A program made the position numbers and the translations under genes. Source: Saprospiraceae bacterium (lineage in GTDB: Bacteria; Bacteroidota; Bacteroidia; Chitinophagales; Saprospiraceae). From it: a stretch of 6,819 bases of DNA. The DNA lies in contig JALHPW010000273.1 of the NCBI GenBank assembly GCA_022842255.1, positions 1-6,819 of the forward strand. Direction: 5' to 3'. The notes under the pieces were generated by a model. That model made no database searches and was not told the origin of the DNA. It worked only from the letters and a program-made list of their open reading frames with translations. Of this stretch, positions 1 through 4,124 are shown piece by piece (positions within the stretch are counted from its first letter, which is position 1; every line of letters begins with the position of its first letter).

Positions 1-240
1 GAGCACTTCCTCATGCTGTTCGCGCGGACAACCGGGGAATAACAGTAGCATGGTTTCTTCCTGGTCGATACCCGTTAGCCAGAACAAGCCTGCGTTTTGG
101 CGAAAATTATGGTAGGCATCGCCAGAGCGGGGCATTTGGTCGTTGGAGTTGAATATGGCAACCGTACCGGGTTTCATCTCTGCGGTGAAACGCTTGCGGT
201 TGGTTTTGAAAAGTTCGGGGGAGAGTGCGGTATATTTCAT
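1..240 (-). CDS. pepP: Xaa-Pro aminopeptidase (aminopeptidase P), N-terminal fragment
   Basis: Metallopeptidase that removes the N-terminal residue from peptides whose second residue is proline; a cytoplasmic role in peptide turnover is expected. Only the first 80 residues lie in the window and the frame is open through the left edge. They match the aminopeptidase P N-terminal (AMP_N) domain: an FKTNRKRF segment (residues 11-18), MKPGTVAIFNSND (22-34), then RSGDAYHNFRQN (38-49) and FWLTGIDQEETMLLL (53-67). This is the usual order of motifs before the catalytic pita-bread domain, which lies outside, so the metal ligands cannot be checked. The ATG at 240 is the natural start because the AMP_N motif begins right after it. 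There is no Shine-Dalgarno sequence, only an A/C-rich leader, which is normal in Bacteroidota. It is divergent from gcvH with about 240 bp between starts. The gene symbol is by family analogy. Confidence 0.9.
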   Translation of the reverse strand, partial: MKYTALSPELFKTNRKRFTAEMKPGTVAIFNSNDQMPRSGDAYHNFRQNAGLFWLTGIDQEETMLLLFPGCPREQHEEVL

Positions 241-411
241 TGTTGATGTGATATTTGTTGATGGAGTTTGAATGTATTGGAACGTTCGTTATCCAGCCCA
301 AAGAACGGGCTCTTTCCACAATCCACGCAAGCCGTTCCGGTTTAAAACCTGCATATTCGTCCATGTGATGTTTTTGTGGCAAATTTTTTCCCGGCCAATT
401 TCCTGAAATGC

Positions 412-419
412 TACTTTTG
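412..419 (+). promoter_or_regulatory. Candidate Bacteroidota -7 promoter element for gcvH
   Basis: TACTTTTG matches the Bacteroidota primary-sigma -7 consensus TAnnTTTG at every fixed position. It would place the transcription start near 425 and leave a leader of roughly 55 bases before the gcvH ATG. The -33 element is poor: a T-run at 384-389 stands where TTTG is expected, about 22 bases upstream. A single 8-mer with six fixed positions can occur by chance, so this is a candidate supported by its position only. Confidence 0.4.
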
Positions 420-480
420 CCGGGCCTGCCACGTACAAGGCTTGTTCACCACTCATCATTCATCACCTAACACTTACGAA

Positions 481-867
481 ATGTCCTTTCCTGCCAACTG
501 CAAATACTCCGAAGACCACGAATGGGTCCGCGTTGAGAACGGCAATATCGCTTATGTCGGAATTACGGATTACGCTCAAGGCGAACTTGGCGAACTCGTG
601 TACATCGAAGTGGAAACCGTCGGCCAAACAGTGGCTGCCCACGAAATCTTCGGCACCGTAGAAGCCGTTAAAACCACCTCCGACCTGTTTATGCCAGTAA
701 CGGCTAAAGTGTTGGAATTCAACGCTAAAGTCAGCGATTCTGGCGACCCATCCCTGGTAAATAGTGATCCATACGGCGACGGTTGGATTGTAAAAATTGA
801 AATTGCAAATGCTTCTGATTTGGATGGGTTGATGGATGCGGATGCTTACAAGGCACACGTGAGTTAA
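481..867 (+). CDS. gcvH: Glycine cleavage system H protein (lipoyl carrier)
   Basis: Small lipoylated carrier that shuttles the aminomethyl group of glycine between the P, T and L proteins of the glycine cleavage complex in the cytoplasm. From the ATG at 481 it is 128 residues, the usual family length. Family landmarks are in order: YSEDHEWV (9-16), GITDYAQGELGELVYIE (27-43), then the lipoylation site GTVEAVKTTSD (58-68) with the acceptor lysine at K64, followed by NSDPYGDGWIVKI (94-106). The frame stays open upstream to a GTG at 376, but those 35 residues resemble nothing in the family, so the ATG at 481 is preferred. No gcvT or gcvP is visible nearby; solitary gcvH genes are common in Bacteroidota. 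It is convergent with the T9SS-sorted protein, and a shared two-way terminator follows 13 bp after its stop. Confidence 0.97.
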   Translation: MSFPANCKYSEDHEWVRVENGNIAYVGITDYAQGELGELVYIEVETVGQTVAAHEIFGTVEAVKTTSDLFMPVTAKVLEFNAKVSDSGDPSLVNSDPYGDGWIVKIEIANASDLDGLMDADAYKAHVS

Positions 868-880
868 ACCATTGGGTCAA

Positions 881-944
881 AAGTGTTCTAAAAAAACGAA
901 GGCTTCTAGCACGTGCTAGAAGCCTTCGTTTTTTTAGAACACTT
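881..944. terminator. Bidirectional intrinsic terminator, perfect 64-bp palindrome
   Basis: Positions 881-912 are exactly complementary to 913-944: 32-bp arms, no mismatch, no spacer. The centre is GCACGTGC at 909-916. The stable part is the G/C-containing stem at 897-928 (CGAAGGCTTCTAG and its complement). It is followed by a seven-base T run on the plus strand (929-935) and, by symmetry, by the same run on the minus strand (complement of 890-896). Each strand therefore reads as hairpin plus U tract. It lies 13 bp after the gcvH stop and 7 bp after the end of the convergent gene, as expected of a shared terminator. The outer 9 bp beyond the T/A tracts (AAGTGTTCT and complement) are not needed for termination but are still perfectly paired. 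Confidence 0.93.
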
Positions 945-951
945 GTCGTTT

Positions 952-2094
952 TTATTGCCCTTTGACTAGTTTTAAGTGCGTAATCTGCGTTCCAATTTTA
1001 ACCCTCAACAAATACAAGCCAGGCGGGACGTCCATCGCTTGCATGGTGTACTGTTCTGATCCGGCTGGGTATTCGTTATGATGCAGAGCCCTGCCTTGGA
1101 AGTCAAGGAGTTGTAGGGAGACCGGGTCTTTTGCATCGGAATCAAGCGTGATCTGAATTTGATCGGAGAATGGGTTGACGGCTATGATATCGACTTTTTC
1201 GGAGAATCCAGGTAGGTATTCTTGTTTGCGTGCCGTTAGGTTTTCGATATCATCAGGTTCTTTTATGAGAGATGGGCTTTCTTGAAATTTTTGAATTTTA
1301 TAGCCCGATTTAATTCCAGAGGTCCATATTTTCCCGCTGCCATTAATGGTCGCAAAGTAAAGGTCAGTGATTGCTGAAGAAGTTGAACCTTCATTCGCAA
1401 AAACACGAATCTTACTTAAATTTGAGCAAGATGCATTTATACCACAATACTGAAGAGGAGGTATCATAATCCCTTGGAAAGAAAAACCGGTATTACCAGA
1501 TATGTCTGCGGTCATGACTACGGTTTCTGTGCCATAAACTCTATTAACAGTGAAATTGACACCTGATCCAGGTTTGGATACCCTGAAGGTGGCTATGCTT
1601 CCATCCCATGGGAATGAGCATGCATTGCCTTGTGGGAAATCTAATGAGCAGCTAATAGGGCCTGAAGCAGGAATATAGCCACTGACAACAATTTCCAAAA
1701 TAAATGTTATAAAGGATGCTGTGCTATAGCTTTCACTTTGCTCCCCACTGAAACAAGTACTGGTTATCTTGGTTACGTAGGCTACACCTGGTTCAAGATT
1801 AGGAATCTCAACCGTGGAGGCTTCTCCTGGAACGATAGTGGTGTTTACAAGCGTAGAAGTAGAACTGATGTAGATTTTTACAGTATAGGATGATGCACCG
1901 AAAACATTATCCCATGCAAAACTGGCTGAAGTAGGCGTAGTACCCGTGCAATGAAAATTATTTGGGGCTGGCAAGGAGCAAACCTCTTGAGGCAAAGATA
2001 CCGGATTGTGCTTCACTGCTTCGGATCGTGCGGAAGTCGCGATGGAAAGGCTCAAAGCCGTTAAAAAACTGAGGTGGACAAGGAAATTTCGCAT
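952..2094 (-). CDS. Secreted fibronectin type III protein with T9SS type A sorting domain
   Basis: Predicted cell-surface or extracellular protein of 380 residues exported by Sec and then the type IX secretion system; no enzymatic domain is recognisable. The ATG at 2094 opens directly on a signal peptide (MRNFLVHLSFLTALSLSIATSARSEA, counted here in two parts: MRNFLVHLSFLTA then LSLSIATSARSEA). An upstream in-frame start at 2136 is only a TTG and would bury the signal, so it was rejected. Residues about 40-133 fit a fibronectin type III fold (APNNFHCTG, then SASFAWDNV, then NLEPGVAY). A middle region of about 130 residues with cysteines at 149, 159, 217 and 223 matches nothing I know. The last 75 or so residues are a T9SS type A C-terminal domain: AVNPFSDQIQI, then LQLLDFQGRALH, then PPGLYLLRVK and THLKLVKGQ at the end. 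No SD sequence; the leader is A/T-rich. It is convergent with gcvH and divergent from the 482-residue orphan. Function may be adhesion or matrix structure (inference). Confidence 0.88.
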   Translation of the reverse strand: MRNFLVHLSFLTALSLSIATSARSEAVKHNPVSLPQEVCSLPAPNNFHCTGTTPTSASFAWDNVFGASSYTVKIYISSTSTLVNTTIVPGEASTVEIPNLEPGVAYVTKITSTCFSGEQSESYSTASFITFILEIVVSGYIPASGPISCSLDFPQGNACSFPWDGSIATFRVSKPGSGVNFTVNRVYGTETVVMTADISGNTGFSFQGIMIPPLQYCGINASCSNLSKIRVFANEGSTSSAITDLYFATINGSGKIWTSGIKSGYKIQKFQESPSLIKEPDDIENLTARKQEYLPGFSEKVDIIAVNPFSDQIQITLDSDAKDPVSLQLLDFQGRALHHNEYPAGSEQYTMQAMDVPPGLYLLRVKIGTQITHLKLVKGQ

Positions 2095-2302
2095 AATTTT
2101 TGAGCAATTTTTGTTGTTGAAAAACTTGTGGTGCAATATTTCGGTGTTTTGACTTGGTTTACCATAACACTTTTTTGAGTTTGTACCGAAATTGACCAGG
2201 GTAATGCCATTGAAATTTGCCCTTTAAGGATTCAGATGATGAAAGCATTCGAACAAACACAGGCTTTGGTTGACCCAAAGTAGTTAGATCATCCGCATCA
2301 TT

Positions 2303-3751
2303 ATGGAGAAAAGTTATTTGTTGGACATGATTAAGTCTTTGCAACCTGATGAGTTGCAACGGCTTTCCCTTTTTTTGGCCTCGCCCTATTTTGTACAGGG
2401 GGTGACGGGCAAAGAAACCCAAGCTTTATTCCAGATTATCCTTAAAGCGGCACCGGAGTTTTCGGAACACAAACTAGAGAAGGACAGGGTTTATAAATTG
2501 CTTTATCCTGGCAAAGCGGTCGTGGAAGGGAAATTGAAAAAACTGATTTCTGAGTTGACCAAGCTGGTACGCCATTTTTTACTAATCGACCATTATCGGA
2601 GAGAAGAGCACGAGCTTCAACGACAAATCGACCTTGCTCAGATTTTCCGCTCAAAAGGAATGGTATCCCGGCATCAACAAGTGGTAGAAAGAATAAGAAC
2701 ACTCGGAGGGGAGGATTCCCTGGAATCTCTTGCTCAATATCATCAGGAGTACCTGGTTGAAAATGAAATCCATGAGCTTGAAAGTACGTACAATCAAGGA
2801 AAGGGAGATTTGAATATCCCAGCAGTGTTGAATAAACTAGAACTGAACTATTTTGCCAATCGGTTGGAGTTGTTGAATCGCTTTTTGCTTCAAAAAAAGG
2901 TGTCCCAATTGAACACTTCAGATATTATGCAAGCCCGGCTAGAAGATTTGTCCATCCCTCCCTATTACCTGGAGCAAAGTATCATATTGAAGATTACCGA
3001 GAAAATTCACAACCTGTTGAGGCACCCTTTGGCAGCAGCCCAGGATTTTCAAGACCTGATGTCCTCCCTTCAACAAAACGAAGGCCGATTGGCAGCAGAG
3101 ACACTCCAGCAATTTTATACTTATTTGCGAAACTTTTGTGCTTTTAGCATAGATGCAGGTAATGATGCGCTAATACCGGTTCTACATAAAATTCAACAAA
3201 ACAACTTAGACCGTGGCTATTTTTATCAGGAAGATAAGATTTCACCTTTAGCATATCTCAGTATTAACCAAATTGCCATTAAGGCAAATGAGGTGGAGTG
3301 GGCGTTTCAATTTACAGAAACCCATAAAGACAAGGTGGTCGGTGCAAATGAAACACAAGAGTTTTACCAATTGAACATGGCAATCTGCCTGTTTGCTCAA
3401 CAAAAACTGGAAGCGGCCCTGGCTATTATCCCATTTGGTTCCTCATACTCCAATTATCACCTCGCAGCGCGTCGCCTGGAACTGAAAATCTACTTTGAAT
3501 TAAGGTCCGAATTACTCCCTTATAAAATAGATGCCTTTCGAATGCACATCAGCCGAGCCTCGCAAAAATTCCTTTCAGACAGTTTGCGGGAGCTTCATGC
3601 CAATTTTGTCAATCTCCTCCAGCAAATCAGCCAATCCCCAAGGAGAAATAAGGAGCGTTCAGAACACCTCGTTCGGCGTATTCAGGAAAAAAAATGGGTT
3701 GCGGAACGCCATTGGCTGCTAGAAAAAGCCCGCGAACTTGCGCATTCTTAG
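2303..3751 (+). CDS. Conserved-looking helical protein of unknown function, 482 aa
   Basis: I do not recognise a named family. The protein starts at an ATG with no SD sequence. It has no signal peptide and no membrane segment, so it should be cytoplasmic. The N-terminus has LQPDELQRLSLFLASPYF (residues 13-30). That pattern, Leu-x-x-x-Glu-Leu followed by a Ser-Pro-Tyr-Phe turn, is one I recall opening a group of uncharacterised Saprospiria/Bacteroidota proteins (from memory, not checked). The remainder is Leu-, Gln- and Glu-rich with almost no glycine clusters, reading as continuous amphipathic helices, possibly a TPR-like or other alpha-solenoid scaffold. The final 35 residues are strongly basic and helical (RRNKERSEHLVRRIQEKKW and onward). 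No catalytic motif is visible. It is divergent from the T9SS-sorted gene, with about 210 bp between start codons, and has its own terminator, so it is probably monocistronic. Coding certainty is high; function is unknown. Confidence 0.85.
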   Translation: MEKSYLLDMIKSLQPDELQRLSLFLASPYFVQGVTGKETQALFQIILKAAPEFSEHKLEKDRVYKLLYPGKAVVEGKLKKLISELTKLVRHFLLIDHYRREEHELQRQIDLAQIFRSKGMVSRHQQVVERIRTLGGEDSLESLAQYHQEYLVENEIHELESTYNQGKGDLNIPAVLNKLELNYFANRLELLNRFLLQKKVSQLNTSDIMQARLEDLSIPPYYLEQSIILKITEKIHNLLRHPLAAAQDFQDLMSSLQQNEGRLAAETLQQFYTYLRNFCAFSIDAGNDALIPVLHKIQQNNLDRGYFYQEDKISPLAYLSINQIAIKANEVEWAFQFTETHKDKVVGANETQEFYQLNMAICLFAQQKLEAALAIIPFGSSYSNYHLAARRLELKIYFELRSELLPYKIDAFRMHISRASQKFLSDSLRELHANFVNLLQQISQSPRRNKERSEHLVRRIQEKKWVAERHWLLEKARELAHS

Positions 3752-3790
3752 GAACAATTTTCATTTTGCGTTATGCTTTTTTGCCCTCCG

Positions 3791-3827
3791 AAAAGCCCTT
3801 AATCTGTTCAGATTAAGGGCTTTTTTT
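3791..3827 (+). terminator. Intrinsic terminator of the 482-aa gene
   Basis: AAAAGCCCTTAATCTG at 3791-3806 pairs perfectly with 3809-3824 (16 bp, with a tight TT-centred loop). The right arm ends in and continues as a T run, 3821-3827. It lies about 40 bp after the stop at 3751. The A run on the left arm could also give weak termination on the opposite strand, but no gene ends there from the other side. Confidence 0.9.
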
Positions 3828-4124
3828 ATGTTTTCTCGCTAAAATGCTTGGTTTGAAAGCGCCAAATACTTTGGGCCAATGCGCCAAAAGTGTTATTGCG
3901 GGGTGGCTCAACCTACGCCCACTTTTGGGCTGTGCGGTGGTGGTTTTTGGTAGCCCTGTCACGAACCTCCGGCTTTCAGCTTAAAGAGGCGTGTCCTGTA
4001 GATTTTGGCAAAACAAAAACAAATACAGCACAACGTGCCACATCGATGTAGCCACCCAAAAAGCCGGATCGCGGCAGCCGAAAAGCGAACAGAGTAGGCT
4101 TAAACAATTTTTTGCTAAATTTTT
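3828..4124. other. Non-coding spacer with dispersed short inverted and direct repeats
   Basis: About 300 bases with no credible gene. It is more G/C-rich than the other gaps and holds several short repeats. CCAAAAGTG (3884-3892) is inverted as CACTTTTGG (3920-3928). GGGTGGCT (3901-3908) is inverted as AGCCACCC (4050-4057). TCCGGCTTT (3968-3976) is inverted as AAAGCCGGA (4060-4068). GCGCCAAA is directly repeated at 3859 and 3881. A 10-bp palindrome, ACATCGATGT, sits at 4040-4049. The second and third inverted pairs cross rather than nest, so they do not form one simple hairpin. The last 25 bases before the downstream ATG are A/T-rich with no SD sequence, as usual in this phylum. The stretch may hold the promoter and 5' leader of the beta-helix gene, a structured RNA, or a dispersed intergenic repeat; the sequence alone does not decide. 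Confidence 0.45.

Noticed and set aside
107..382. Open frame on the minus strand upstream of and overlapping the peptidase start
   Set aside because: It begins at a TTG, overlaps the clear AMP_N coding sequence out of frame for over 130 bases, and its product resembles nothing. Its internal ATG at 364 does not improve this.
376..480. N-terminal extension of gcvH from a GTG at 376
   Set aside because: The 35 extra residues have no counterpart in H proteins and would include the best -7 promoter match; the ATG at 481 gives the standard family length.
463..858. Long open frame antisense to gcvH
   Set aside because: It lies almost entirely within the certain gcvH coding sequence and has no recognisable product.
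2095..2136. N-terminal extension of the T9SS-sorted protein from a TTG at 2136
   Set aside because: It would add 14 polar residues ahead of a textbook signal peptide that starts exactly at the ATG at 2094.
3999..4007. TAGATTTTG as a -7 promoter element for the beta-helix gene
   Set aside because: It has one T too many for TAnnTTTG and only a weak TTTC at the -33 position, so it is not better than chance in this stretch.
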